Assembly: GCA_009760885.1 (NCBI GenBank)
Contig: CM019701.1
Location: 33,990,697-34,054,696 of the forward strand
Length of the DNA: 64,000 nucleotides
Origin: Achatina immaculata
Lineage: Eukaryota > Mollusca > Gastropoda > Stylommatophora > Achatinidae
Direction of reading: 5' to 3'
Shown here: positions 1-11,185 of the stretch, piece by piece
Position numbering within the stretch: the stretch's first letter is position 1
How the letters are laid out: each line of letters opens with the position of its first letter
Program-made: the position numbers and the translations under genes
The notes under the pieces: model-generated
What the model was told of the DNA's origin: nothing
The model's input: the letters and a program-made list of their open reading frames with translations, nothing else
Databases searched by the model: none

Positions 1-124
1 AAAAGAACTATTCCGATACGCAGATAAATCACCAAGCTGTTAGAAAATTATTTTAAATTAAGCATGCACAAAAATAAATTCAGAAAATTATAAAAGTACA
101 GTTATCGCAACATTATTCTTGACA

Positions 125-895
125 TGGTGTCATCTCCGGACTCTAATACAGTTTAATTATCGCCATCCTTGGACTCTCTAATACAGTTTAATTATCGCCA
201 TCCTTGGACACTATAATACAGTTTAGTTATCGCCATCCTTGGACTCTCTAATACAGTTTAGTTATCGCCATCCTTGGACTCTAATACAGTTTAGTTATCG
301 TCATCCTTAGATTCTAATACAGTTTAATTATCGCCATCCTGGGACTCTAATACAGTTTAGTTATCGCCATTCTTATATTCTAATACAGTTTAATTATCGC
401 CATCCTGGGACTCTAATACAGTTTAGCTATCGCCCTCCCCTGATACTAACACAGTTTAGTTATCGCCCTCCCCTGATACTAACACAGTTTAGTTATCGCC
501 TTCCCCGGATACTAACACAGTTTAGTTATCGCCCTCCCCTGATACTAACACAGTTTAGTTATTGCCCTCCTCGGATACTAACACAGTTTAGTTATCGCCC
601 TCCCCTGACACTAATACAGTTTAGTTATCGCCCTCCCCTGATACTAACACAGTTTAGTTATCGCCCTCCCTTGACACTAACACAGTTTAGTTATCGCCCT
701 CCCTTGACACTAACACAGTTTAGTTATCGCCCTCCCTTGACACTAACACAGTTTAGTTATCGCCCTCCTCGGATACTAACACAGTTTAGTTATCGCCCTC
801 CCTTGACAAACACAGTTTAGTTATCGCCCTCCTCGGATACTAACACATTTAAGTCATCGCTCCCCAGATAGTAATGCAGTTAGTTATCGCTCTGG
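125..895. repeat. 33-bp minisatellite array
   Basis: Tandem array of roughly 23 units built on the core ACAGTTTAGTTATCGCC. Adjacent cores are 33 bp apart in the right-hand part (for example 482 and 515). The left third uses a slightly different spacer (CATCCTTGGACTCTAAT) and the right two thirds use CTCCCCTGATACTAAC, so two subfamilies have expanded side by side. The last units before 895 decay. There is no unique spacer between repeats and no coding potential. Confidence 0.95.
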
Positions 896-1084
896 TAGGT
901 TCTAGATGCATTTGTCCTGTATTCTTGAAAATGCCAACAAAATGTCCTAAACTGTAAGCCTCATAAAGATACTATAACATAATTTTAGGAGGCTGGTGTT
1001 TGAACTACGATGACCAGCTAGGAGACCTGAGTCTACTCAAATAACGAACATATTAACTACCGGGAAGCTGTGAAAAGCGCATCA

Positions 1085-1165
1085 TGTTTACTAGACTGAA
1101 CCTGTTACTAGAAGAACCAACGAGGAAGTGGGACAGGGTCTTAGCCAGCTTACGTTTGCTAGTCC
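1085..1165 (+). repeat. Dispersed family E, short fragment
   Basis: The stretch beginning CTAGACTGAACCTGTTACTA and continuing to GACAGGGTCTTAGCC resembles the middle of the longer family E copies at 25.8 kb and (inverted) 35.1 kb, which share the TAGGCCTGTTACTGG core and a GGTCTT block. It is a short, diverged piece and the family is otherwise unnamed. Confidence 0.4.
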
Positions 1166-1416
1166 AGATAACTGTGGCGTCACTATAGCACTGTTGTCTT
1201 TGCTTTTCGTAGAGTACAGGAAGAACATTTACCACACTCTCTTTCTCTCTCTCCCACTCTCTCTCTTTCTCTCTCCCGCCTCCTCCCTCCAAAAACTGGT
1301 ACACATAAATACATGCTGGCAAGTCTGCTGGTAAACAGAGATCACTCTATAACAGCAACAGAACTGTTCAGACTAAAAGAAGGATGTGCACTGGTAAGAC
1401 TGTCCAAACTATATAA

Positions 1417-1675
1417 GGTAAGGTAAGGTAAAGGTAATCTTCTCATGCCTTAGAGGCACATAGGAATATGGTGTAGTGCCCATATTTTCCTTGACCTGTC
1501 AGCACACTAGAGGGTGATATGGTCAGTATCACGCCTGGCGGCCTTTCCTTCCCTATTCCAGAAGTTGGGTATCCATTTCTACAGCTGGGTGACTGGGGTG
1601 TCTTCGGCTGGATTCTAACCCCCGACCTTCGCCATGAGAGACCAGTGCACTAACCACTTCGACACTCAGACACCC
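1417..1675 (-). mobile_element. tRNA-derived SINE, copy 1
   Basis: Read on the minus strand, the right end gives a tRNA-like head. An A-box-like GTGTCGAAGTGGTTAGTG is followed about 35 nt later by a B-box-like GGGTTAGAATCC, as in Ser/Leu-type tRNAs. The body contains the family block seen on the plus strand as GTCAGTATCACGCCTGGC. The left end is a short tandem tail of GGTAA units (1417-1437, plus-strand reading). The body is shared with copies at 36.6, 47.9 and 58.9 kb, and the head with 29.6 kb. Such elements are transcribed by RNA polymerase III and moved by a partner LINE; the partner is not identified here. Confidence 0.8.
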
Positions 1676-1776
1676 TAAACTATTTCAGAATGATTATGCT
1701 TCCCCCCCCCCCCCCCTTACATAGAGAATAAAGTATGTAAGAAGGAAGCGGACAGTATTTGTAAATTTATTACGCC

Positions 1777-1797
1777 ACATACACATACACACACGCG

Positions 1798-1831
<34 letters not shown>

Positions 1832-1832
1832 A
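1777..1832. repeat. (CA)n microsatellite
   Basis: Mostly CA dinucleotides with GC and TC interruptions. The open frames across it are low-complexity artefacts. Confidence 0.95.
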
Positions 1833-1994
1833 ATATGTTATAAAGTGGTGGAAGTGAGAGAATGAATGCGGTTTTTAAAACTGGTCGCAACAATAAAGCT
1901 AATACTGAAGTCTGCAAAGTAATAAGGTGCTTAATATAATGTTATCAAAATTTCTTTTCTCACCGAAATTTGGAAATGATATTATTTTAAATAC

Positions 1995-2231
<237 letters not shown>

Positions 2232-2306
2232 GAATGTAAGACGGGCCTGCGTGCCCAATTCTTTACCCTTTAAAAATAAAGATTATTCATTCATTCATTC
2301 ATTCTG
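2232..2306 (+). mobile_element. LINE-A-type 3' end with (ATTC)n tail
   Basis: GACGGGCCTGCGTGCCCAAT followed by TTCTTTACCC and AAAAATAAAGA is the conserved 3' terminus of LINE-A (compare minus strand at 8.56-8.62 kb and 51.62-51.68 kb). It ends in an (ATTC)n tail at about 2284-2306. No coding part is present, so this is either a severely 5'-truncated LINE or a non-autonomous element using the same tail. Confidence 0.75.
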
Positions 2307-2334
2307 TCTGTTTTATAAAACTGCATTTATAGTC

Positions 2335-2940
2335 AGTCATTTGCATGTCACTTGCGGAACTTTGCCTCCCTAACAGCTCTCCTGTACGCCTCTCGGTTGT
2401 AAACAAGATGCCCTGCTGCTGATGCATCTATTCTCAGATCGTCAGCGATGTCTTGCAGCCATCTTCGCCTTGGTCTTCCTCTCTTTCTTTTTCCCATTAT
2501 GTACCCTTCCATGTCTGTCTTCTCTAAATTTCCATGACGTTTAATGTGCCCAAAATATTTAAGTTTTCTCTATTTAATCTTCTTCAATATTAAGTTTTTG
2601 TAGTATGGATATATTTGTTCTTTTTTGTGTCCATGATATTTAGTGATTAGAAAGTCATTAGAAAGATGCATGCCCTTAAAAATCTTATTTTTGTGGTTCT
2701 GTCTGCTCCTCTCCACAAAGTTATTTATGTGTTTATCAACTGTTTTGTTAAGTGTCCAGGTCTCACAGGCATATGTTGCGATGGGAAAGATGCATGCCCT
2801 TAAAAATCTTATTTTTGCAGTTCCGTCTGTTCCTCTCTGCAGCTGCTCGAGTTATTTTACTTTTGCAAGAGCGATAGATGTTCTCCTAATTTTCCTTATT
2901 GTATTTGCATTTATAACTTTGGTGTTTTTTGTTATTGCAG
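2335..2940 (-). pseudogene. LINE-C reverse transcriptase C-terminal fragment
   Basis: The minus strand encodes the C-terminal part of a LINE polyprotein in several frames: an IATYACETWTLNK block typical of the region after the RT palm, then KYFGHIKRHGN-like and KRKRGRPRRRW blocks, a DASAAGHL motif and a C-terminal AVREAKFRK region ending at a (TGAC)n tail near 2335. A segment starting GATGCATGCCCTTAAAAATC is present twice, 124 bp apart (2665 and 2789), so part of the relic is internally duplicated. Homologous ends occur at 17.0, 38.3, 50.6 and 60.4 kb. Non-functional. Confidence 0.8.
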
Positions 2941-5084
2941 TATATTAAAACTGCATTTATAATTTCTGTGTTTTTGTTATTGCAGTATATTAAAACTGCA
3001 TTTATAACTTTGATGTTTTGCATAAACAAAATTTTAAGAGAAATTTTCTGATGGATTTATCACCCTCTTATACTCCCAACCTCTTGAAAAAAAATCATAT
3101 TGATTATCTGCTTATGTTCTCTTGAGCGGTCATTTTATCGTGAAAAAATCTAGCGAACTTGAACCTTATCCTTCGTCTGTGCAATCTACCAGAATCTCGC
3201 TTTTGTGTTCTTCCAGTCTAAAACTCGAAAATATACAATCTGCAGAAACAATCTTTTTTTTTCACTCAACAGCTGTAAGCCACTCACCATCCGACACCAC
3301 TAGGTTGGTGTCACATCTCTTCGTTACATCTACGTTTTGTTACACTGATATGCTCTATGTAACTTCAATAACCCAGGATCATGTAAACTTAGCGGGGTGC
3401 TAAGTCTACAGTTGGCGACATTTTAGGGGAGGGACAGGACCTGAAACCCAACTGCAACCCCAAATCCATGGCCTATGTACTATCGTACTGGGTGGCCAGG
3501 CATAAATCCATCTAATCTACAACCCAGGATCTTCCCTCCAAGGATACTGTATGCCAGTCATGCAACATATACATACATTCATACCAACGAAATGACATGC
3601 ATTACACATTTACAAAGTCGAGCAATCAAAATAGATCAATATTTTATTATACACACTACACACATATCACGTCACACGGACACTGAATGCACAAGACATC
3701 AACACATATCGTCATGAATGAAACACGTATGATATCAATATATAATGCATAACAATCTACTATATAACTGAACTCATGTGACCTGGCGGGCCTGGGCTCT
3801 CCTGGCCCTAATAATCAAAGCATACATTCATCTTAAATGGTGCCAACGCACTTATTAATATATTCCAACTACTGCTGCTGTGACTCCACCTCCCCAGCTA
3901 CTATACATCGTCTCCAGGTTGTGCCAACGCACTGAAATATCAATATATATCTCCCCTTTTGTGTCAATGCACTGAAATATAACTCTTTCATTGTGCCAAC
4001 GCACTGAATATCAAACATATATCTCCAACTTTGTACCAAGGCACTGAAATATCATAACATAGCTTCCCATTTGTGCCAATGCACTGAAATATCAACAGGA
4101 ATCAGCAAAATCTCCACACACGACGATAATGATATGAATTACACAGCACATATTATATTTCCATAACACATTAGGTCGAACAGTATCAAGTCGGATGGGA
4201 ATAATCACAGACGAAACGAATTCAGCCCCACCATGCCTGCTGGCTCTGCTTGTCTCCCCTTCCCGCCACGCTTTCTCCCTTTATATATGGGCCTTCCATC
4301 CATCTGGATCACGTGAACGGTGAAGCTTTGCCCCAACGCCGTACACTCATGGGAACCCCGCATGACCGTTCACAATCAGTAAAGCACTAGATTCATACAC
4401 AAACTTGAAGCATAATCAAAACTTCAACTTCTATCAACTCTACAGTTGCGACATAACATATATAAATTATCACATAATTCCAGCAGTTACAAGAGAACAG
4501 GTTTATTGGTGAAACCCCATTTGTTGTGCAAGTTGTCAATGGAAGTGGAACTAAAAGGCTGATGTAAATCACAACAACATGAAATAAGTGTCCGGGCGAC
4601 TGGCGTGGCCATGGGACGATCTTTCTCACGACAAAACAAAATATCAAAGGACCTTTCTAATTTCTTACAACAGAAAACACAACATACTTTCTCAATCTGA
4701 ATTTACCACTTGTTCTAGAGGGACAATCCACCCTCAGCTCTACATAAAAACTAGAAAAACTGTCGTAAAAGGACAAATTAACCAAATCTAACCATATCCC
4801 TACAAAGAGACAGACTACAACCTGAACTGTATATTTTCGACAACCCAGCTAAAAAAGGTACTAACTCTGAAAGAGGAACTTGTTTGGATCTACATTTTCT
4901 TGCCCATTTCCTTGCCTGTTTCAACCGTTCTTCTTCGCTGCTGCTTTCAGCGTCTTTTCGATCCGTTCACGGTGTGTATCAATACTTAGAACTTTACATC
5001 ATTCGTTCACTTGTAGCGCAAGCCTATAAGTTTCCAAAAATAGATCTTTACAGGGGAAAATACTCTTTTATTTTGTTATCCAAA
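2941..5084. other. No gene recognised; AT-rich DNA
   Basis: Apart from the 40-bp repeat at 3840-4100, I find no coding region, RNA gene or named repeat. Open frames here are short and lack any family motif. Confidence 0.6.
3840..4100. repeat. Degenerate 40-bp tandem repeat
   Basis: Six copies of GTGCCAACGCACTGAAATAT or close variants begin near 3840, 3921, 3961, 3993, 4033 and 4073. Most spacings are 40 bp, with one of 32 bp. Confidence 0.85.
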
Positions 5085-5270
5085 CCAGTATCTATGTCCG
5101 AATCTGTCATACGTGGAAGAAAATCAGCCAGCTTTGACTTTGGTACAGCATGTGAGCTATTAACAAATTGTTAATAGTAATTTTCGTATCAGAGATAAGG
5201 TAAGAAAAATTTCAAGCCAACATTCCCGTTGGTGTTTTGTAAAGTATGTTTAATTTTACATTAAAAAAAA
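5085..5270 (+). repeat. Dispersed family F, copy 1
   Basis: The block from GTGGAAGAAAATCAGCCAG through CAGCATGTGAG to AAGTATGTTTAATTTTA matches 17570-17735 in the same order and orientation, with small gaps. No coding potential and no terminal structure is visible, so the family type is unknown. Confidence 0.6.
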
Positions 5271-5611
5271 AAGCATAAGGTACGGAATGTTGCATTGGCA
5301 AAACTAGTATTTCCGAAAGTACCTCATGAAAAATGAAAGACAGGTACAAGCGTACCGGTTTCGTAAAAATCCCAGCCCCATCACTGGCCTATTACCTAAC
5401 TAAAGACTGGACTTACATGCTGAAAACAGTCAAATTAACCGTTTCATTGCAGTACGTGAATTTTGTTTCTACCGCAGAAACTCTGCAGATTTGCATTCGT
5501 TATGTTTGTCCACATCTTTGTTGTTGTCAACAGCGTTAGGGGGTCGGTCACTGGTGGTCACGAACGTCACACGATCTGGTATGAAGATCTCTCTTCCCCT
5601 CCCGTTCCCAC

Positions 5612-5640
5612 TCCCCCCCCCCCCCCCCCCCCCCCCCCCG
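5612..5640. repeat. Poly-C tract
   Basis: Homopolymer run of C broken by almost nothing. It creates a proline-rich open frame on one strand and a glycine-rich one on the other; neither is a gene. Confidence 0.95.
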
Positions 5641-6171
5641 ATATGAAAACCACGAAACAACGAATGTAAAACATTTTCCAAATATGATATCTTCCAGACA
5701 TTAAAGAACCGTAACATGATATGAGAAAAAAAGGTGATTTTTAGATGTTTACTTTGAGGATCGCTATCTTTTCTCGCCATTTTCCTATTCGCGCGAGAGA
5801 TCTAAACAAGACAGTCACGTGGTAATTGTGTACCGTTTGTAGACTAATGATTTCAGCTTTAGACAAATGATTGACCATTCTAATCTTAATGAGAAACTTG
5901 AGCTCTTTTAGAAAGTTTCACATTGCGTCTCTAGAGAAAGAATTACTGATTGTTGTCATTTAAAACAGTTAAATAGGACGTTTCTTTCACATTTTAAAGT
6001 TTAACACATTATCCAAACATTAAATTGTTTTACTTTTGCATTCAGTCACGAAGTTATGTTATCTTCATGCGAGATAGGAAGTGTGCCAGTGATTCAGACT
6101 GTAGTTACAAGAGCGAAGATGATGATGTGAATCTTATTTCCATTGTTTTTTTTTCACCATCAGTAGTTGCC

Positions 6172-6400
6172 GTCTCTTTCACTCTAAAACAGCACTGGCA
6201 GTGTTAGTATATCTTGTACCCTATGTGGATCAATGCTCAGAACGATATTTAAGCAAAGTCCAAATAAATGTAAAATAGCACACTTCTAACTTAATCCATA
6301 TGTGTAAATTATATATTACGTTCTTTTCCTTCTAGCAAAATTTCTCATCAAGATTTATTCTGAGAGCATTGAAATTAATTCTAGAGTGAAAGAGTCAAAT
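6172..6400 (+). mobile_element. TTAA-type MITE, copy 1 (degraded ends)
   Basis: Starts CTCTTTCACTCTAAAACAGC and ends AGAGTGAAAGAGTC, an imperfect terminal inverted repeat of the CTCTTTYACTCC type. The interior (ATCAATGCTCAGAACGATAT, then CAAAATTTCTCATCAAGATT) is the reverse complement of the interiors at 30.06 and 60.2 kb. It has no coding capacity. The outer TTAA is lost in this copy. Confidence 0.75.
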
Positions 6401-6690
6401 GTCATACTAAATGCATTTTTTTAAAATGCTGACGAACAGGCTGGTTACAGCACAAGACTGGTCATCTTAAAATAAATACATTATGACATCTTGTCTCATC
6501 TCACTTCATGTATTGAATTGGACAGGGATTTCACGCTGTCTTTGTGACATTTAATGCACAACTAAACGTGAAAAAAAGAGAGAGAGAGAGAGAGAGAGAA
6601 CAGAATAAAATGACGCTTTAAGTCATCTTATCTGAAGAGTCGCGGTTCGGCGCCCTATCCAACAGCAGCTCAGATTTCCAATCACACAAT

Positions 6691-6753
6691 GTCAGTCTAC
6701 GGCTGACTGTGTCAGTCTACGGCCGACTGTGTCAGTCTACGGCTGACTGTGTC
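6691..6753. repeat. 20-bp tandem repeat
   Basis: GTCAGTCTACGGCTGACTGT is repeated three times in a row, followed by a partial unit. The unit holds the short inverted repeat GTCAG/CTGAC. Confidence 0.9.
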
Positions 6754-6754
6754 A

Positions 6755-8465
6755 TCGGTATCGAAAAGTCGATGCATACTGGTCATGGACAAAATCGCCT
6801 TGAGGACAAAGGTTAAACGTGAACGCTTGTTTCCAGGAAACAGTTTTTGACAAACCTCTCAGCGCATTTTCGTCCCTGTTGCTAGGAGACGACTTGCTTT
6901 TCCTGCTATGGTTACCAGCAGCTGCGATTGATGGTTGTTTAGCTTCAGTCGCTTACTCTCCCCTGCTAGATGCGACTGATGGTTGTGTGGTTTTAATCGC
7001 TCACTCTTCCCCTACTACTGTGAGACTTTTAACGGGAGTGGGTTAAGTTATGTTGGCTTCTTTGGTGCCTGATAACTGGCTGAGCTAAATTTCTGCAATT
7101 CAATGATTGGTGGAGGGAAATATCCCATGTATCTCAAAGTTTACGTACAACAGTACTTGAGAGAAAACAATCTGCACCTCTTATAGTTACCCAGGCTCAG
7201 CCTTCTGGCTTCACATACCAACATGCCAAGTAAAGGTATAATCACTGTCAGAGTCTGTACTCAACACACACAAGACATGAGACCAATGATAGTGATGAAA
7301 TAAGCACGAGATCCAGGTTTAATTCACAGAAAACCTGACGAGAACGTCGACGTACAATAAAGTGACATGTCAACAGTAATATTAACGAGCGTAGCACGGA
7401 ACAAATACTAGTACAAAACGATAAGCATTGTTACAGTACTATAAAATCTCAAGCCTTCTGTACCATCAAAATATAACGGCCTGAAACACACAATAAGTAC
7501 TAACTCATGGCTATTTCAACATCTTGTGTCTCATCCAAACCAATACTATATATTATAATGCACTAGCACTCTATCTTCAGTAGATTCTCTTCGCCCTGAA
7601 TGATTACCACTAACTTGCCATGAGACTTACAAACATATATCGATAGCAGCTAACCAGCTGCCAATAACACGCATTGATGCATTTTCACATTAAACATGAA
7701 AAGCATAAACAATGCAAAAAATCAATGGCCATTTCGATCCACACAAATGAGGCATTAAATATGAAAGCAAAACACGTGAATCATCAATGAAAGCATATGC
7801 AAAATGAAGCATGTAATAAAAATCTTATGAAAATGCACATTAAAATATCAAAGGAAAATTAATGCATCAAAGAAAAACATACTCATACATATAAACATAT
7901 CATTCACCTCAACATAAAACTTAAATCGTTACATGATAACATCCTAAACTGACTTCAGCTCACGAGTTCATCAGACACATAGAAACTTAGATGAACTATA
8001 TCACATTTCAGATAACTCACACTAAACCTTACAATTACAAACTCACACGATAAGAGGTAGGCACAGGTAGAGCAGGTCTAGAACAATGTAACAACACTAT
8101 GACATACCTAAGAAGGAACAACTCACAACCACAAATCCACCACCAACGACAACAGCCCTTCTTGGCTCTTACTTTGCCATGCCCCGAACACAAATTGACC
8201 AAGATTTCGCTACACATTTAACACACTAGCTCAGCGAAGCGTTAAATATGAACTTTCTGGGTAGCCGCACCAATAGCACAGACCTACCACTAACACTCAA
8301 ATCCCACACTACAATATGCGATTAATGCTTAATTAGTTTCAGTCACGTACTCACCCTTGCTACCATATGTAAACTTTCTTTTCTGATCCAGTTTAGCAGC
8401 AGGGGGATTCCGTAAAGAAGGTATGAACTTGTCGCAATTTTCTTTTCTTGTCTTCTAATTCTTCT
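6755..8465. other. No gene recognised
   Basis: A mixed-composition stretch that becomes strongly A-rich from about 7230. It contains no RT, transposase or endonuclease motif on either strand and no tandem array. Its origin is unknown. Confidence 0.55.
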
Positions 8466-8467
8466 GA

Positions 8468-8535
8468 AACGTGCCGAGAACACAAAGGATGCACATGGAA
8501 GGAAGTAGAGAATAATTCCAAGAACAGGGATTGGT
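8468..8535 (+). pseudogene. LINE-G C-terminus, left part (split)
   Basis: The plus strand encodes KGCTWKEVENNSKNRDW, matching the intact C-terminal region of LINE-G at 18.06-18.12 kb (GYTWKEAENNSKKKNDW). The coding sequence stops at about 8535, where LINE-A begins in the opposite orientation. The missing C-terminal residues and the (TGA)n tail are found 3.7 kb away at 12208-12275, in the frame that continues this one. Confidence 0.75.
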
Positions 8536-9843
8536 TGATTACTCGATCTTTATTTCAAAAAAGGTTAAGAATTGGGCACGCAGGCCCGTCTGACATTCTG
8601 CCCTTTATCATACATCTTTCACTCTATTTCAGACATTCTACAAATGTACTGTTCATGTAACAAACATAATTAACATTGGAAAGCTGAGAGACATAAAATA
8701 AAATATAACATTTAAGTTTCCATCTTATCTATTCACTCAGTACAGAAATATCTAAATACTTATATAAATGACTATCTACTAAACACAAATGTCAGGACTA
8801 TTCAGAATAAACAATTAAATGCATTCGGTGTCTGTAACATCAGTCTAAAATAACTTTTAAGTTTTATGATTCATGGAGGCATGTAGTCGACATCAAATAG
8901 ATACTGGGAAAGTTTGTAGTTGTAGGAAGGAGTATAATTTATAATTTGTATATAGGACGGGAGGGTATTCCAAAGATGAGCAGCAGAATAACTAAAGTTT
9001 TTCTTGTAAAGATCAAGTCTAGGCTTTGGAAGACATATTTTGTTCAAGCGTTGGCTACACTTTGGGCTAAATTTAAACAGGTTCCATAGATAAGGCGGGG
9101 TATGCCGTGGAAGAATTTGATGTACTAACTTGGCTTTGTTGAGGAGGAACCTGTTCTTAAGAGGCAGTATTTTGATACTTTTGTGCTGGATCTTTGTCAC
9201 TAATAAGCTTTAGTGCTCGCTTTTGGAGTGAGCAAAGCCTCTTTGTATTTGACATTAAGCAACCATCCCATATTGTTGAGCAATAATATAAATGTGTTTG
9301 TATATGTGATATGTAGTATGTCTTCCTTGTGTCTTGATCTATGAAGTGCTTAATTTTGGCTAACTGGTATACTTTTTGCGCGATGAGTTTTGCTAGATCT
9401 TGCACATGAGAGTTCCAGGTCAGATGTTGGTCAATAATAAGACCTAGTGTTTTGTGGTCGCTAACGTTTTCTATCTGTGATGTTTCCGTGCAGAGCCGAA
9501 ATGTTGTTTTTGTTGCGTTTTGTTGTTTCTGCCTTGTTATGAGCATTGATTTTGTTTTATCAGTATTTATAATGATGCCATTGTTGTTGCTCCGTCTAAT
9601 TAAATTGTATAACTCGACCTGAAGAGTTGATTCTAGATTAATACAATCGTAGTCACTGGTGTAGACTGTGCAACCATCGGTTAAAAGGCCGCAAGAAGAG
9701 TGTTTAAGATGAAGTGGAAGATCATTGATATAGATAGCAAAGAGCAAAGGGCATAGAATTGAACTTTACGGAACACCATTGTCAACTATAGCAGAATTTG
9801 ATAGAGAATTGTTGAAGAATACTACCTGTTGTCTGTCTGAAAG
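8536..9843 (-). pseudogene. LINE-A copy 1, 3' half (RT C-terminal part and 3' UTR)
   Basis: Minus-strand jockey/CR1-like non-LTR retrotransposon. From 5' to 3' it shows IYINDLPLH (RT palm), a degenerate catalytic box (LLTDGC where FADD is expected), INTDKTKSMLI, LGLIIDQHLTWNSHV, then KIKHFIDQDTRKTYY and a C-terminal SAAHLWNTLPSYI. A frame break lies near 9180. The 3' UTR ends with the conserved CGGGCCTGCGTGCCCAATTC block and AAATAAAGA near 8560. The lost catalytic aspartates and the frameshift make it dead. The 5' half continues beyond the gypsy insertion at 11186. Confidence 0.88.
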
Positions 9844-9971
9844 TGTAAGGAGGGGAAAAAATAAGCAAGCAGTGACCCGGTTTTGATTGGAAATCCCACT
9901 GGCCAGAGACGGCCACGTGTGAATGGAAAATCCCCAGGCTTCCGGAATCCACCGTTGCTTTTGTGTGAGAT

Positions 9972-10605
9972 TTTAGAGGACTAAACAAAATCACGACTCC
10001 CATCACATACCAGATGCCCAACGTAGAAGAAATTATGTCAGTACTCAACGGCGCAAAATACTTTACCACACTAGACGCTAAATCAGGATACTGGAGTATA
10101 CCCCTAACAGAGGACTCTAAAGTGAAGACCAGTTTCACATCCAGTTTTGGAAAGTTCATGTTTACCAGAACTCCGTTTGGCGTCGCAAACGCTGCAGCAG
10201 CATTCATGGCATTAATGGATGAAGTACTGTACGGATTATCAGACCACGCCATAGCGTACATAGATGACATACTGATTTTTACTAAGACATCGATTCAGGA
10301 CCACATCAAACACATACAATCTGTGTTTGACAGGCTAAGACAACATGACGTCAAGTTTAAAATGGCCAAGTGCAACTTCGCACAGAACAAAATCAATTAT
10401 TTAGGCTTTACCATGAGTAGCCAAGGCATCACACCAGATAAAGAGAAAGTAAAGGCAATGGCAGAGATAGTCACACCAAGGACAATAAAACAAATACGAA
10501 GTTTTATAGGAACAATATCATACTACAGAAGGTTTATAGACAATTTTTCCCATAAGGCAGAGCCCTTAATCGCACTCACAAGAAAATATAGCCGATTATC
10601 CTGGT
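9972..10605 (+). pseudogene. Gypsy reverse transcriptase fragment
   Basis: Open sense fragment of the RT domain. It contains YFTTLDAKSGYWSIPL, TPFGVANAAAAF, the catalytic IAYIDDILIF and the thumb region LGFTMSSQGITPDKEK. It differs from the complete copy at only a handful of residues, so it is young, but it lacks the N-terminal RT region, RNase H and integrase. The coding sense stops at about 10605, where the sequence switches to antisense primer-binding-site sequence. Confidence 0.9.
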
Positions 10606-10617
10606 CACGGCACCACA

Positions 10618-11181
10618 TGTGGTAAATGGTATTTCTTTACTAGATTGATGAAAATTATTATTTAATTCTTTTATTTTGTCTGGCCTTCGTTGTACTGAGT
10701 GGTGGAAGAATGACTATACCATACGTTCACACCTTACATATAAAATAACAGGAATACGAAAACAATCCTTTTTATAAAATCACAATTCTTGTATTTACAA
10801 AACTCTGATCCATAAGGCATCACAAATCACAAATCCGATGCACATGATGTCCATATATTTCTAACGGGCATTACTAAAAAAATCATAAACAAATAACATT
10901 TTCTTGAATAATATGAGTTCAATACTGCTTACAAAGGCGCACAACTAAAATACACACGCCAGCCTCCATCTCTCGGAAAACTGACCACCTTCGTCCACGA
11001 CTGGTCGCTACCTTCCCGAGCTCAACTTTTCCCCCTTTATACTTCTCCCTTTTGTCTTATATACCTGGTCATCGCCGGACCGGAAGCCTGGGGATTTTCC
11101 ATTCACACGTGGCCGTCTCTGGCCAGTGGGATTTCCAATCAAAACCGGGTCACTGCTTGCTTATTTTTTCCCCTCCTTACA
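10618..11181 (-). repeat. Gypsy LTR, inverted relative to the RT fragment
   Basis: A 564-bp LTR running TGTGGTAA to CCTTACA as read on the plus strand, alignable along its whole length with the two LTRs at 40589 and 46835. The element's sense strand is minus here, while the adjoining RT fragment is sense on the plus strand. It carries more substitutions than the other two LTRs, so it comes from a different master copy or is older. Confidence 0.9.
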
Positions 11182-11185
11182 AAAG

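Larger units (their letters stand above)
9844..11181. mobile_element. Rearranged Ty3/gypsy insertion with two U3 ends
   Basis: This 1338-bp insertion into LINE-A has the 4-bp duplication AAAG on both sides (9840-9843 and 11182-11185). Compared with the complete relative at 40.6-47.4 kb it reads: about 98 nt of sense U3 beginning TGTAAGGAGGGG (9844-9941); about 28 nt of antisense protease region (to 9971); about 635 nt of sense RT; then an antisense primer-binding site and a full antisense LTR ending CCCCTCCTTACA. Both outer ends are therefore the same U3 terminus in inverted orientation, rather than one U3 and one U5 end. Short identities sit at all three internal joins. Inferred to be an integrated aberrant cDNA. 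Confidence 0.88.

Noticed and set aside
125..895. CRISPR-like array (regular 33-bp spacing)
   Set aside because: Repeats are directly tandem, the variable part is itself repetitive, and no cas-like gene exists; the DNA is eukaryotic. The same applies to the 32-, 46- and 56-bp arrays.
1600..1675. Functional tRNA gene
   Set aside because: A and B boxes are present but the cloverleaf is imperfect, and the sequence continues into a repeated body. It is a SINE head, as at 29.6, 36.8 and 48.2 kb.
5469..5780. Glycine- or proline-rich protein across 5.6 kb
   Set aside because: Driven by the poly-C tract at 5612-5640; frames on both strands are equally open.
9844..11181. Explanation of the U3/U3 element as a simple assembly chimera
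   Set aside because: The clean 4-bp duplication of host LINE sequence on both sides and collinear LINE-A on either flank argue against it, although long reads would be needed to exclude it.
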